This document shows positions 8,774 through 17,906 of a DNA stretch of 64,000 nucleotides, in pieces (positions within the stretch are counted from its first letter, which is position 1; every line of letters begins with the position of its first letter). The stretch spans positions 1 to 64,000 of the forward strand of contig CALSUH010000022.1 in assembly GCA_943789485.1 (NCBI GenBank), in the 5' to 3' direction. Source of the DNA: an uncultured Pseudomonadales bacterium. Its GTDB lineage: Bacteria > Pseudomonadota > Gammaproteobacteria > Pseudomonadales > Pseudohongiellaceae. The notes beneath the pieces are model-generated. The model was not told where the DNA came from. It saw only the letters and a list, made by a program, of their open reading frames with translations, and made no database searches. Position numbers and translations under genes: made by a program.

Positions 8774-9926
8774 TATACGTGAGGTCACGATTAATCTTAA
8801 AGGTGGCGTTTCTAATGCCATTGTTAACTTTCATAAACATACAGTCTCTTTAGTAGCCTTAATTAGCGATCAGTTCAGTGAAGGCAAGCCGGTTGTGGGG
8901 TTTGGTTTTAATTCAATTGGACGATTTGCGCAGGGAGAAATTCTACGGGAACGCATTTTGCCGCGTTTGGCCGAGGTTGCGCCAGAAAAACTAGTAAACC
9001 GCAGTGGGAGTGGCTTTAACGCGGAAGCTCTTGCTCAAATTGCTATGCAGAACGAAAAGCCTGGGGGCCATGGTGATCGGGCGGGGGCAGTGGCGGCGTT
9101 GGAATTGGCGGCCTGGGACTTGAATGCAAAACTACTTGGAGAGCCTGCTTATAAAACCCTTAGAAGGCATTTTGATGTAGCAGAATCGGGTGTGTCTATT
9201 CCCGTTTACGCAGCTGGAGGCTATTACTACCCTAAAGATTCTACTAAGCGATTGAATGATGAGTTGCTCCGCTATCAAGAGCTGGGCTATCACTCTTTCA
9301 AGATCAAGGTTGGAGGCTATGAACTACGTGAAGATATACCAAGAATTGAGGCCGCCGTCGCCATTGCAGGTTGCGGCGATAAAATCGCAGTTGATGCGAA
9401 CGGGCGTTTCGATCTGCAGGAAGCCCTGACTATGGCCGCAGCAATTGAGCCGTACAAACTACGTTGGTTTGAGGAGCCGGGGGACCCTCTAGACTTTGAT
9501 CTCAATCGAATTCTTATCGAAAGTTACAGTGGAAGTGTTGCAACGGGAGAAAATTTATTCAGCTTGATGGATTCCAAAAATCTAATGCGTTTTGGCGGCA
9601 TGCGATTGGGCAAAGATATTTTTCAAATGGATCCGGGGTTAGGGTATGGCATTACAGAATATCATCGCATATTGAAGGCGCTCGAAGAATTTGGTTACCA
9701 GCGCAAGCAATGCTATCCCCATGGGGGACATTTGATTAACCTTCATCTAGCTCTAGGTTTAGGGCTGGGCGGTTGCGAGGCGTATCCTGGGGTTTTTCAA
9801 CCGATTGGCGGCTATTCAGCTCAATGTAGTTTAGTAGATGGTAAAATAGCTCCGTCAGATGCCCCGGGTTTTGGATTGGAACAGAAGCAGGAGCTATATC
9901 CGTTAATGTGTGAATTAGTCAATTAA
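8760..9926 (+). CDS. enolase-superfamily dehydratase, D-tartrate dehydratase-like
   Basis: A 388-residue member of the mandelate racemase/enolase superfamily. The general-base region is FKIKVGG (180-186, K181/K183). The three metal ligands sit at D212 (VDANGRF), E238 (WFEEPGDP) and E264 (ATGENLF), and the opposite acid/base is H321 (YPHGGH). From memory, Bradyrhizobium D(-)-tartrate dehydratase has nearly the same length, the same order of residues (Lys184, His322) and closely similar blocks, including EKPGGHG and YAAGGYYYP. A 2,3-dihydroxy acid dehydratase yielding a 2-oxo acid is therefore likely; the exact substrate may differ. The ATG at 8760, inside the preceding gene, is chosen because MRIVDIREVT is the family's normal N-terminus. 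Confidence 0.86.
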   Translation: MRIVDIREVTINLKGGVSNAIVNFHKHTVSLVALISDQFSEGKPVVGFGFNSIGRFAQGEILRERILPRLAEVAPEKLVNRSGSGFNAEALAQIAMQNEKPGGHGDRAGAVAALELAAWDLNAKLLGEPAYKTLRRHFDVAESGVSIPVYAAGGYYYPKDSTKRLNDELLRYQELGYHSFKIKVGGYELREDIPRIEAAVAIAGCGDKIAVDANGRFDLQEALTMAAAIEPYKLRWFEEPGDPLDFDLNRILIESYSGSVATGENLFSLMDSKNLMRFGGMRLGKDIFQMDPGLGYGITEYHRILKALEEFGYQRKQCYPHGGHLINLHLALGLGLGGCEAYPGVFQPIGGYSAQCSLVDGKIAPSDAPGFGLEQKQELYPLMCELVN

Positions 9927-9943
9927 GTGTTAGGCAGAATAAA

Positions 9944-10873
9944 TTGAAAATAGCAATAGTTGGTTGTGGCGCAATGGGTTCTATCTACGCGGCATTATTC
10001 TCTGATAGTGGCCATGATGTCTTTGCTATCGATACTAACGTTGCGCATGTTAACGCCATTAATGAGTATGGATTGAAAGTTATTGGTGCCAGCGGAGACC
10101 GCACAATTAGACTTGCGGCTTTTACAAAGGCGCCTCAAATAAAAGTTGATCTTGTCATAGTTGCGGTTAAAGCTACATACCTCGATTCAGCAGTTCCAGC
10201 GTTACGCACTCTTATCGACTCTGAGTCTATACTGGTGACCATTCAAAATGGTTTAGGCGGCGCCGAAAAACTAGCGCGAATAATAAAGCATCACAATTTC
10301 TTAATTGGCGTTGCTCAAGGTTTTGGTGCCTCTTTAGAAGAGCCAGGATTAGTTCATCATAGCGACATGAAATCTATTCGACTTGGTAGATTGCAAAACA
10401 TCATTAGCGACGTTAATCAAGAGAGATTAGTCAACGACGTAACTAAAATATGGCAACATGCCGGCTTTGAGGCGTATGCAGAACAAGATATTCGTTCGGT
10501 ACAATGGGAAAAGCTTATTTGTAATGTAGCTTACAGCTCTGTTTGTGCATTAACAGGAATGACACTCGGAGAAGTTCTTCGTGATGAGTATATTAGCAGC
10601 ATCAGTCGTGCCGCGGCAATTGAGGCGTGGGAAGTAGCTCGGGCTCAAAAAATTTCTCTGAGCTTTGATGATCCCATCAAGGAGATACAGGATTTTGGAG
10701 AACGTATGCCAAACGCTAAGCCTTCAGTTTTGTTGGATATTGAAGCAGGACGTCCTAGCGAAATACAGTTTATTAGTGGCGCAGTGCCTGAAGAAGCAAA
10801 AAAAGTCGGTAAGTCAGCGCCGGTTAACAGTACTTTAACTGGATTAGTTAGATCTCTTGAGATTAGCCTGTAA
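9944..10873 (+). CDS. ketopantoate reductase family protein (ApbA/PanE)
   Basis: A 309-residue NADP-dependent 2-oxoacid reductase family member. The N-terminal Rossmann motif is VGCGAMG (6-12), followed by VAVKATYLD, which carries the conserved lysine of the family, and by the C-terminal helical domain with EIQFISGA. The start is TTG at 9944, 17 bases after the previous stop; AGGCAG lies upstream and the MKIAIVG N-terminus is standard. In this setting it more likely reduces a catabolic 2-oxo acid, such as the dehydratase product, than ketopantoate, because no panB/panC is nearby. That substrate is inference. Confidence 0.86.
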   Translation: MKIAIVGCGAMGSIYAALFSDSGHDVFAIDTNVAHVNAINEYGLKVIGASGDRTIRLAAFTKAPQIKVDLVIVAVKATYLDSAVPALRTLIDSESILVTIQNGLGGAEKLARIIKHHNFLIGVAQGFGASLEEPGLVHHSDMKSIRLGRLQNIISDVNQERLVNDVTKIWQHAGFEAYAEQDIRSVQWEKLICNVAYSSVCALTGMTLGEVLRDEYISSISRAAAIEAWEVARAQKISLSFDDPIKEIQDFGERMPNAKPSVLLDIEAGRPSEIQFISGAVPEEAKKVGKSAPVNSTLTGLVRSLEISL

Positions 10874-11249
10874 CTGGCAATCAGTTAATTTATTGAATGC
10901 TTGCATCATCGGGAAGTAAGCATGTAGAAGCTGGAGTGCAATGTGGTGAAAAATTTCAACATCACTTTTTTAGCTGGCAAAACTAGAATGATTTCAATGA
11001 AGTCTACTGTGAAGCTTCATGAGCAGTTCACGTAATCCGGTACTAGGGCCTGTGATAGCTACCCTTTTTTAACTCTAATATAGCAGTCTACATAATTCAT
11101 CAGTTTGCGTTCCACTTTATGTCTGGTCATGATGTAAAAATAGTAAGTACGGGAAAGGCATAGGTAGGCTTTACTCGAAATGGTACAGTGAAGTTAGGCT
11201 TCTTAAACGCGCAGTAACGGCAATACAGAACGAATTTAAAGGATTTATA
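10874..11249. other. 376-nt intergenic region
   Basis: No gene or RNA recognised. It separates the enzyme run from the transporter, and the MFS gene probably has its own promoter here. Confidence 0.45.
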
Positions 11250-12575
11250 ATGGAAAATGATACAGAAATTAGCTTTCCTACTCCGGTTGTCGCCTGGACG
11301 ACTTTGGCTATTCTTTTTCTAGCGTACATATCCTCGTTTGTGGATAGGATGATAATTAGCTTGCTGGTAGAGCCTATTAAAGCTGATTTTCAGATTTCTG
11401 ATACTCAAATAAGTCTCCTTCTAGGGTTGTCTTTTGCTATTTTCTATTGTCTGGCAGCGCTACCTATAGGAAGGCTAGTGGATATTTGGTCGCGAAAAAA
11501 AATAATCACGGTGGGTATAACTCTCTGGAGTTTTATGACGGCCTTGTGTGGGTTAGCTCAAAATTATACTCAGCTTTTTCTTGCGAGAATTGGCGTTGGG
11601 GTTGGTGAGGCGTCATTGGCACCGGCCGCCTATTCTATGCTAGCTGACAGCTTTCCTCCGAAGAAATTGGGGCTAGCGATGGGTGTTTTTACAATGGGCA
11701 CTGCTGTTGGAGCGGGTCTAGCATTAATAATCGGGGGCGCAATTATTTCATTTGTGACGGGAGAGAACGGCGAGAATGTATCTTTATTCGGTATTAGTTT
11801 TCTTTCAGGCTGGCAGTGGGTTTTTGTTTTGGTTGGTCTCCCTGGTTTGTTTATAGCCTTACTCACATCATTGATAAGAGAGCCAGACAGGATAGTTCTT
11901 GAAGAAAAAAAGAAGCTATATGGTGATATATCTATCCCGATTTCTGAAGTAAAAAATTTCTTTAAAAGAAATTTAGATTTTTACATTCCTCATCACTTCG
12001 CAGTTGGATGTAGCAATTTGGCGTTAGTGGGAATTAATTCCTGGGTGTCTGTTTATTTTATGAGAATTCACGGCTGGACGATAAGCGAAGCCGGCTTTAA
12101 TATTGGTATCGCTTTAATTTTAGGTGGGGTATTAGGGCTAATAATCGGAGGGTGGTTGAGTGATAAAATATCCGTTTACATTGCCGGGGGGAAAGCATAT
12201 TTTTGTTTAATTTGTGCTGTATTAGCTATTCCCTCCGCAATATTTTTTGCCACAGAAGAAAATGCTTTCAATGCTCTTGTATTTTTTGCTTTAAGTTATA
12301 GTTTTATGGTCGCACCTATTGCTCCGGCGGCCGCGATGCTACAAGAAATTACACCAAATAGAATGAGAGGAATGTTATCTGCTTTTTATTTGCTTATCGT
12401 AAGCTTAATTGGTTTGGCTCTTGGCCCGTTAATAGTAGCATTTTTGAATGACACTTACTTTGGTGGTGGTGTAGGTATTCAAAAAGCCTTATTGATATCA
12501 ATACCTGTTTTTAATCTGCTGGCAGCTACTTTTTATTTTGTTTTGATTAAGCCTTATTGTGCGAGATGTTCCTAA
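11250..12575 (+). CDS. MFS transporter
   Basis: A 441-residue major facilitator with 12 predicted hydrophobic helices. The loop 2-3 signature is visible as GRLVDIWSRKKII (about 82-94), and WLSDKISVYI marks the equivalent site in the second half. The N-terminal half (YISSFVDRMIISLLVEPIKADF) resembles the spinster-like/organic-anion branch of the superfamily. It sits at the inner membrane and is probably the uptake system for the substrate of the upstream enzymes. AAGGA precedes the ATG. Codon use is more AT-rich than in the housekeeping genes of the window. Confidence 0.88.
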   Translation: MENDTEISFPTPVVAWTTLAILFLAYISSFVDRMIISLLVEPIKADFQISDTQISLLLGLSFAIFYCLAALPIGRLVDIWSRKKIITVGITLWSFMTALCGLAQNYTQLFLARIGVGVGEASLAPAAYSMLADSFPPKKLGLAMGVFTMGTAVGAGLALIIGGAIISFVTGENGENVSLFGISFLSGWQWVFVLVGLPGLFIALLTSLIREPDRIVLEEKKKLYGDISIPISEVKNFFKRNLDFYIPHHFAVGCSNLALVGINSWVSVYFMRIHGWTISEAGFNIGIALILGGVLGLIIGGWLSDKISVYIAGGKAYFCLICAVLAIPSAIFFATEENAFNALVFFALSYSFMVAPIAPAAAMLQEITPNRMRGMLSAFYLLIVSLIGLALGPLIVAFLNDTYFGGGVGIQKALLISIPVFNLLAATFYFVLIKPYCARCS

Positions 12576-13209
12576 GCAAAGTTTTTTAAAAAATGTGAAG
12601 CTTCTTGCTGGGGCGAGATTGAATTCCTTGTGCGAGAGGGTGGCCACGGCAACTGGCGTGATTGCTTCTATACGAATCTCTTACATGATCCTGAGGAAGG
12701 GTTGCTGTTAATCTGTAACGGACACGAAAGCCCCCAGACATAATGATGACGATGCCCTGTCCTAGTTTTAGGGATTAATGAGTTAAGGTTTTTAATTATC
12801 GCCTAGCCTTTTTCCTGCCTCAGAAGGTCATATACTTACTTGCCATGTCAAACAGCCTATTAGGGCAGGGTTCGATTCTGGCTTCGTGCGCCTTTTAATT
12901 AGTAATTTTTCCTCTTCATGAAACTAGACTTAATTCAATACCGTAACTGGCAATACTGCTTGTAGAAAAACACCTTTTAATCTGACATTCTCCTCTTCCG
13001 CTTTAGCAGCAATAGAAAAGCAAGACAGGGTAATTCCTGTTAACAGCTCATTCGTGGTGTAGCTTGGTAAGCGAAGTGCTTATCCAGAGTTACATGCATA
13101 CCGAAAACTCCTTTTTAAAACGTTCAGATTTTTTTTCATACTCACCAGAAACTGCATTTTATCAGCACCGTTTATGATCTAATGTCTAATTACTGTCGTT
13201 TGAACTGCC
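12576..13209. other. 634-nt intergenic region with a tRNA-like fragment
   Basis: No credible gene. At 12869-12893 the sequence GGTTCGATTC followed by an acceptor-like end resembles the 3' quarter of a tRNA (about 18 of 25 bases match the end of tRNA-Leu, by eye). It lies at the far end of the accessory cluster, so it may be a degraded attachment site, but the similarity is weak because T arms look alike. Confidence 0.35.
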
Positions 13210-13830
13210 ATGACGGTTAAAAAAAAATCCCCTTTATATTCAACTGCGCGTTCTTGCGGCATAATTCTACTTTCCCTATTTTGTCCACTTCTCAGCGCCT
13301 CGGAGTCTGACGAATTGGACACCCTAACTCTTGCTAGTTTTAATGCCGATAGTCCTGACTTTGGCTGGTACGTGCAAAATGACAACGTTATGGGGGGCAG
13401 AAGCGAGGGTGGGTTTGCTATCTCTTCGGGGCAGCTGATTTTTGCTGGCAGTACTAACACGAATGGCGGCGGTTTCAGCTCCATCCGTACACAAGCTTTA
13501 AAGTTAGACTTATCCGCTTATACTGGAATAAGAGTAAAGGTTAAGGCTGACGGACGTCGTTATACGTGGCAATTGCAAACCGATGCCCGATGGCGTGGTC
13601 GGCAGATTAATTATTGGGCTGATTTCGACACTTTGGCTAACGAAACCGACGTGATCGATATCCCATTCACGAACTTTTTCCCTCAACTTCGAGGATTCAG
13701 GCTCGATGGCCCCGAACTCGATACCAGTCAGATTATTGAATTCGGTTTGTACCAGTACGACAAAACAGATGGCCCTTTCGAGCTTCGCTTGATGAGTGTT
13801 GAGGCGTATAGGGAAAGCAAACAGCCTTGA
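13210..13830 (+). CDS. CIA30 family protein
   Basis: A 206-residue protein whose body (residues about 40-200) is a CIA30 domain, a galactose-binding-like beta sandwich. Landmarks are NDNVMGGRSEGGF, FSSIRTQ, YTGIRVKVKADGR and FRLDGPEL. An N-terminal hydrophobic stretch (about 12-30, ending LLSASESDE) looks like a signal peptide, so export is likely. In mitochondria the family assists complex I assembly. Exported bacterial members have no established role, and carbohydrate or protein binding is a possibility. It stands alone between two long non-coding stretches. Confidence 0.8.
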   Translation: MTVKKKSPLYSTARSCGIILLSLFCPLLSASESDELDTLTLASFNADSPDFGWYVQNDNVMGGRSEGGFAISSGQLIFAGSTNTNGGGFSSIRTQALKLDLSAYTGIRVKVKADGRRYTWQLQTDARWRGRQINYWADFDTLANETDVIDIPFTNFFPQLRGFRLDGPELDTSQIIEFGLYQYDKTDGPFELRLMSVEAYRESKQP

Positions 13831-14357
13831 ATTCATGCAATAGTAAAGCACAGCGGATTCGAAAGTGGGCACCCTACGCTCGCTCAAATCTACCTATGCC
13901 GTTAGCAATAAGACAGTGTACGGTAGCGAGTTATCCCTAATCCCTGATCTTAACCCGGTTTTCTTCGAGCTAATCGCGTCGCGGTGCTTGGTGCTGAGCA
14001 ATTCCCTCGTTTAAAGCACCTTTGCGGGCAATAAGCTGTTTGTAACGAATTTCGGTAGCTAGCCCTTCCTATGCCGCCTGCAAGACGGCGCGTGACAGCG
14101 TATGGGCAGCTAACTAATTATCCACACAGGTATTCTAGCTACTCATACTGCTAAGAATTACCACAGCTTTAGTTTTCTCGCGGCTGCTTTTCACTCTCAG
14201 CTGAAAAATATCAACGTGCTACGGTTTCGTATCACTAGGGTATTGCCTATACTGACCGAATCTGCAACCTGCTCTTGTCGTTGAGGGCTTGGTTTGATTA
14301 AAGGACATGGCCTGAACTGGCGGCCTGAACTGGGGTTTGAGCGAATGATTCTAAACT
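13831..14357. other. 527-nt intergenic region
   Basis: No gene recognised. Near its right end there is a tandem duplication of GGCCTGAACTGG (14309-14334), just before the antiporter gene. No RNA structure or known regulatory motif is evident. Confidence 0.45.
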
Positions 14358-15773
14358 ATGTATGAAGCAAATTGGATGTCTATCCTTCCTCCGCTGCTGG
14401 CGATTGCGCTGGCGATTATTACACGGCAGGTAATACTCTCCTTGAGCGTAGGCATCTGGATCGGCTTCTGTCTGCTCGAGTCTGTGAATCCCTTGGTCGG
14501 CATTGGACTTGCGTTAGACGGCATTGTGAATGTCTTCTCAGATGCCGGCGACACGCGCGTACTAATGTTCACCCTTATCATCGGCGGCTTGATTGCAACT
14601 ATCGAGAAGCTTGGTGGCGTGCGTGGTTTTATTGATTTGCTAGAACATCGTAATTGGGTAACGAATGGCAAGCGTGCGCAGTGGCTGGCCTACTCAACAG
14701 GTATCGTTGTCTTTATAGAATCGAATATCACACTACTCATTGCTGGGGCGATATCGCGACCGCTTTTCGATCGCTATAAGATTTCCCGTGAGAAGCTCGC
14801 CTATATTATCGATTCGACATCAGCACCTATCTGCGTACTTATTCCTCTGAATGCCTGGGGCGCGGTGATAATAAGTCTCCTAGGCTCCGCCGAGATCGAC
14901 AATCCAATCGACGTTTTTATCTATGCCATTCCATTCAACCTCTATCCAATTGTCGTGATACTTTTTTGTGCCTTCGTGATTTCTAGAAATGTAGAGATCG
15001 GCCCAATGAAGAAGGCGCAGGAGCGCACCGAGGCCGGCGAACTGCTTTGGGCAAATGCGACGCCGATGGTCGATCCATCAATCCTCTCCCAACAAGTTGA
15101 GCGTACTGATGCCGACAAGGCGCGGTTCATGATCTTACCTATTGCTGTCATGGTTATTGGCATGCCATTGGGCTTATTTGTGACAGGTGACGGAAATCTT
15201 AGTGCAGGCTCTGGTTCTACATCCGTTCTATGGGCTGTATTGGCGGCGCTTGTTACATCTTGGGGCCTGGCTCTGCAGCAAAGCCGATTGAACTTAGAGG
15301 AGTTGATGCAGGTATTCTTGAAGGGAGCAGGGGGGCTACTGCCCGTCACGATGATCTTACTGTTCGCGCTCGCGCTGGGTGACGTTGCGAATCTGCTGGG
15401 AACTGGTGTCTATGTTGCGCAGCTGGTGCAACAGAGTATTCCGTTAGCTTTGCTACTGCCCTTGTTGTTTATTATTTCCGGTTTTATTGCTTTCGCGATC
15501 GGTTCGAGCTGGGGTACGTTTGCGATTATGATACCGCTGGCTATGCAAATCGCCGTTCCTCTGGATCTGAATAGTTCGCTATTTCTAGCTGCAGTTTTGT
15601 CGGGGTCGGTGTTTGGAGATCATGCATCTCCGATTAGCGATACAACGGTCGTAGCTTCAATGGCGTCCGCTACAGATCATATAGACCATGTGAGAACACA
15701 GTTACCTTATGCCCTAATAAGTGGTGGTATCGCGGCGTTTGGCTTTCTCATGGTTGGCGCCTTCATGCTTTAG
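14358..15773 (+). CDS. Na+/H+ antiporter NhaC family protein
   Basis: A 471-residue polytopic membrane protein with 10-12 hydrophobic segments. Typical NhaC-family stretches are LIGGLIATIEKLGGVRGF, IDSTSAPICVLIPLNAWG, FAIGSSWGTFAIMIPLAM and SGSVFGDHASPISDTT. The last carries polar and charged residues within the membrane, likely part of the ion path. Family members exchange sodium (or malate/lactate with sodium) for protons. No clear ribosome binding site precedes the ATG. The small sulfurtransferase gene follows after 111 nt. Confidence 0.88.
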   Translation: MYEANWMSILPPLLAIALAIITRQVILSLSVGIWIGFCLLESVNPLVGIGLALDGIVNVFSDAGDTRVLMFTLIIGGLIATIEKLGGVRGFIDLLEHRNWVTNGKRAQWLAYSTGIVVFIESNITLLIAGAISRPLFDRYKISREKLAYIIDSTSAPICVLIPLNAWGAVIISLLGSAEIDNPIDVFIYAIPFNLYPIVVILFCAFVISRNVEIGPMKKAQERTEAGELLWANATPMVDPSILSQQVERTDADKARFMILPIAVMVIGMPLGLFVTGDGNLSAGSGSTSVLWAVLAALVTSWGLALQQSRLNLEELMQVFLKGAGGLLPVTMILLFALALGDVANLLGTGVYVAQLVQQSIPLALLLPLLFIISGFIAFAIGSSWGTFAIMIPLAMQIAVPLDLNSSLFLAAVLSGSVFGDHASPISDTTVVASMASATDHIDHVRTQLPYALISGGIAAFGFLMVGAFML

Positions 15774-15884
15774 TCATTTCAGTAATATGAATGAGCTGCT
15801 TACCATTGAGCATGGTATGCAAGGCGTGAGTTGCAGAAACTGCTATCATCTCCTTTTTAGCAGAAGTCATGAGGTCCTCTACAA

Positions 15885-16214
15885 ATGGTATTTAAGCGAA
15901 TTGATATACAGGAGGCTCGGACATTGTTCGACGCAGCACCAGAGAATGGATTGCAGATTATCGACATTCGGGACGAGCAATCCTACGCGAATGGCCACAT
16001 TAGCTCCGCGCTGCACCTCGATAATAGAAGCTTGCGAGTCTTCCTTGAGAATGCCGATATCAGTAAGCCCTTACTCGTGTATTGCTACCACGGCAACACG
16101 AGCCAGTCAGCGGCGGCCTATTTTGGCGACCAGGGCTTTAACGAGGCCTACAGTATGGATGGTGGTTTCAGTGACTGGGAAGTTAATTTTACCGATAAAA
16201 TTGAAGCCGGATAG
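15885..16214 (+). CDS. glpE: thiosulfate sulfurtransferase GlpE
   Basis: A 109-residue single-domain rhodanese. The active-site loop CYHGNTSQSAA begins with the persulfide-forming C67, and IIDIRDEQSYANGHI is the usual CH2A region. Length and loop match GlpE, which moves sulfur from thiosulfate to cyanide or thioredoxin in the cytoplasm. GAGG lies 10 bases before the ATG. There is no glp gene nearby, so the physiological partner is open. Confidence 0.9.
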   Translation: MVFKRIDIQEARTLFDAAPENGLQIIDIRDEQSYANGHISSALHLDNRSLRVFLENADISKPLLVYCYHGNTSQSAAAYFGDQGFNEAYSMDGGFSDWEVNFTDKIEAG

Positions 16215-16289
16215 AAGTTTTCCGGATAAGCGGATAAATAGACACATGTTATAGACGGTAACTAATTGCTCCGGCCTTAGTTCAAGAGC

Positions 16290-16712
16290 TTAGGATTTTG
16301 CAGGTTCCTCACCATCGTGCTTAGCAAACATGCGTTTCGCCGTCATCGCCGTCACCATATAGATCAGGTTAATCATCGCCCAGGCGAATATCTCCAGTGC
16401 CCAAAGTTCGTGAGTATTAGCGTCCAATTGCTTGGCAACGAAGATAAGCGTGCCCCAAAGTAGCAAGCCGAGTAGCGGCAGCCCCGAGACCAGACCCCAA
16501 TTCCTATCCCAGTTCCGAATAGCAGCAATATTCAGCACGGCACTTCCTGCGGTGGCTGTGCACACCACAAGCAAGATTATCAAATTCCAGGAGTCAGCAG
16601 AACCTGCACTATTTACAGAGGCGGCGATTGTAGGGCTGCTACCCAGTGTGAGCAGTGTAAGTGGTAGGGCGCTGAGGCGCGTATTCGTTTTGCGGTTTTG
16701 CTGAATAATCAC
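16290..16712 (-). CDS. hypothetical membrane protein
   Basis: A 140-residue product of unknown family. It has an N-terminal signal-like segment (about 12-32) and three further hydrophobic helices (about 42-62, 72-92, 102-122). It ends in a charged tail (KHDGEEPAKS). The start is GTG at 16712 with GAGG seven bases upstream. No motif suggests an activity. The region up to the lipoprotein gene on the other strand should hold divergent promoters. Confidence 0.65.
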   Translation of the reverse strand: MIIQQNRKTNTRLSALPLTLLTLGSSPTIAASVNSAGSADSWNLIILLVVCTATAGSAVLNIAAIRNWDRNWGLVSGLPLLGLLLWGTLIFVAKQLDANTHELWALEIFAWAMINLIYMVTAMTAKRMFAKHDGEEPAKS

Positions 16713-16956
16713 AGATGTACCTCTTGTGTTTCGACTCTTGATGATGTCGTGGATAGGTGATTAGAGCAAAGCACTTCGAATTGGGGAAGCACTCTTTTAT
16801 TTATTACACTCACAGATGAGGCTCACTGCTTGTTACTATAGAATGCTATTCGCGTTTGCCGAGTTGGGGCAAGAGTTTAGTATAATGACCACTACTATCT
16901 GTGCGCTGTCTTCGTCAATTGGGCGTTGACAGCTAATCATACTTCGGGAGTAAAAA

Positions 16957-17874
16957 ATGAATACTCGAGTCACAGCAGGCCTAGTTCTACTAGTTACGTT
17001 AACAGGCTGTGCCAACGGATTGTCCTCCGGCTTGTTCCCGGACAGAATTGTAGCTGAGCGTGGCGGGTTCGTACCCGAAGGCATCGAGTATGACAATAAC
17101 CGTAACCGTTTCCTCACCGGCTCGATCTCCGATGGAACAATCTATGAAGTCACGTCTAGCGGCAGCGTTATTCCTGCGATAACGTCGCCAGACCTTAATG
17201 CCTCTGTAGGCATCGAAGTCGATGAATCGCGCGATATCTTGTTCGTCGCCAACTCCAATACGGGAATTCCCAGCGGAGCGGCCGAACTTGGTATCTATAA
17301 CCTAACTACAGGGGAACAGCTAGCCATGGTTGACCTCGCGGCAAGTATTTCAAATAGGCCAGCCGACGCTGCACATTTCGCTAACGACGTAGCAGTGAGT
17401 AGGGCCGGAGTTGCCTATGTCACTGATAGCAGAATGAAGATCGTCTATAAGGTAGACAAATATTATCGCGCGAGCGTACTTATCGATTTTGGCGTCGATG
17501 CTGAGTTTGGATTAAATGGCATTGAATATCATCCTGCGGGCTACTTAATATTGGCATCACCGGGGAGCGGGCAGCTCATTAGAGTACCAGTCGATAACCC
17601 CTCGCGTTGGGCGCTGATAGAATTGGATGTTCCTGCGACGGGCGTTGATGGCCTTGTTTGGGCATCTGATGGAAGTTTAGCTGGTGTATCGAATAATAGA
17701 AGTAGGGCCGTGAAGTATCGCAGCGACGACAATTGGCGATCCGCGCGACTCACTGGCATGGCGAGTTATTCAGGACAGTCCACCACAGGCGCCGTCGTTG
17801 GGGATGAGATATACGTTGTGCAGCCACATTTTTCTGATGACGAGCCGCCAGAAATAGTGCGGGCAAAATTCTAG
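16957..17874 (+). CDS. SMP-30/gluconolactonase-like beta-propeller lipoprotein
   Basis: A 305-residue protein. The N-terminus is a good lipoprotein signal with lipobox LTGC (cysteine 18). The rest is a six-bladed-propeller repeat pattern, with FVPEGIEYDNNRNRFLTGS, GIEVDESRDILFVANS, FANDVAVSRAGVAYVTDS, GLNGIEYHPAGYLILAS and GVDGLVWASDGSL at roughly 45-residue intervals. SMP-30-type relatives are calcium-dependent lactonases, but several of these lipoproteins may only bind ligands. GGGAG precedes the ATG. It converges with the TPR gene. Confidence 0.82.
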   Translation: MNTRVTAGLVLLVTLTGCANGLSSGLFPDRIVAERGGFVPEGIEYDNNRNRFLTGSISDGTIYEVTSSGSVIPAITSPDLNASVGIEVDESRDILFVANSNTGIPSGAAELGIYNLTTGEQLAMVDLAASISNRPADAAHFANDVAVSRAGVAYVTDSRMKIVYKVDKYYRASVLIDFGVDAEFGLNGIEYHPAGYLILASPGSGQLIRVPVDNPSRWALIELDVPATGVDGLVWASDGSLAGVSNNRSRAVKYRSDDNWRSARLTGMASYSGQSTTGAVVGDEIYVVQPHFSDDEPPEIVRAKF

Positions 17875-17906
17875 AAACGCAGCAATTCGGCTTAAGGAAT
17901 GGATGC

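Noticed and set aside
13050..13100. Sequence resembling a tRNA D arm (GTAGCTTGGTAAGC)
   Set aside because: No acceptor, anticodon or T arm can be assembled around it, so it is not called as a tRNA.
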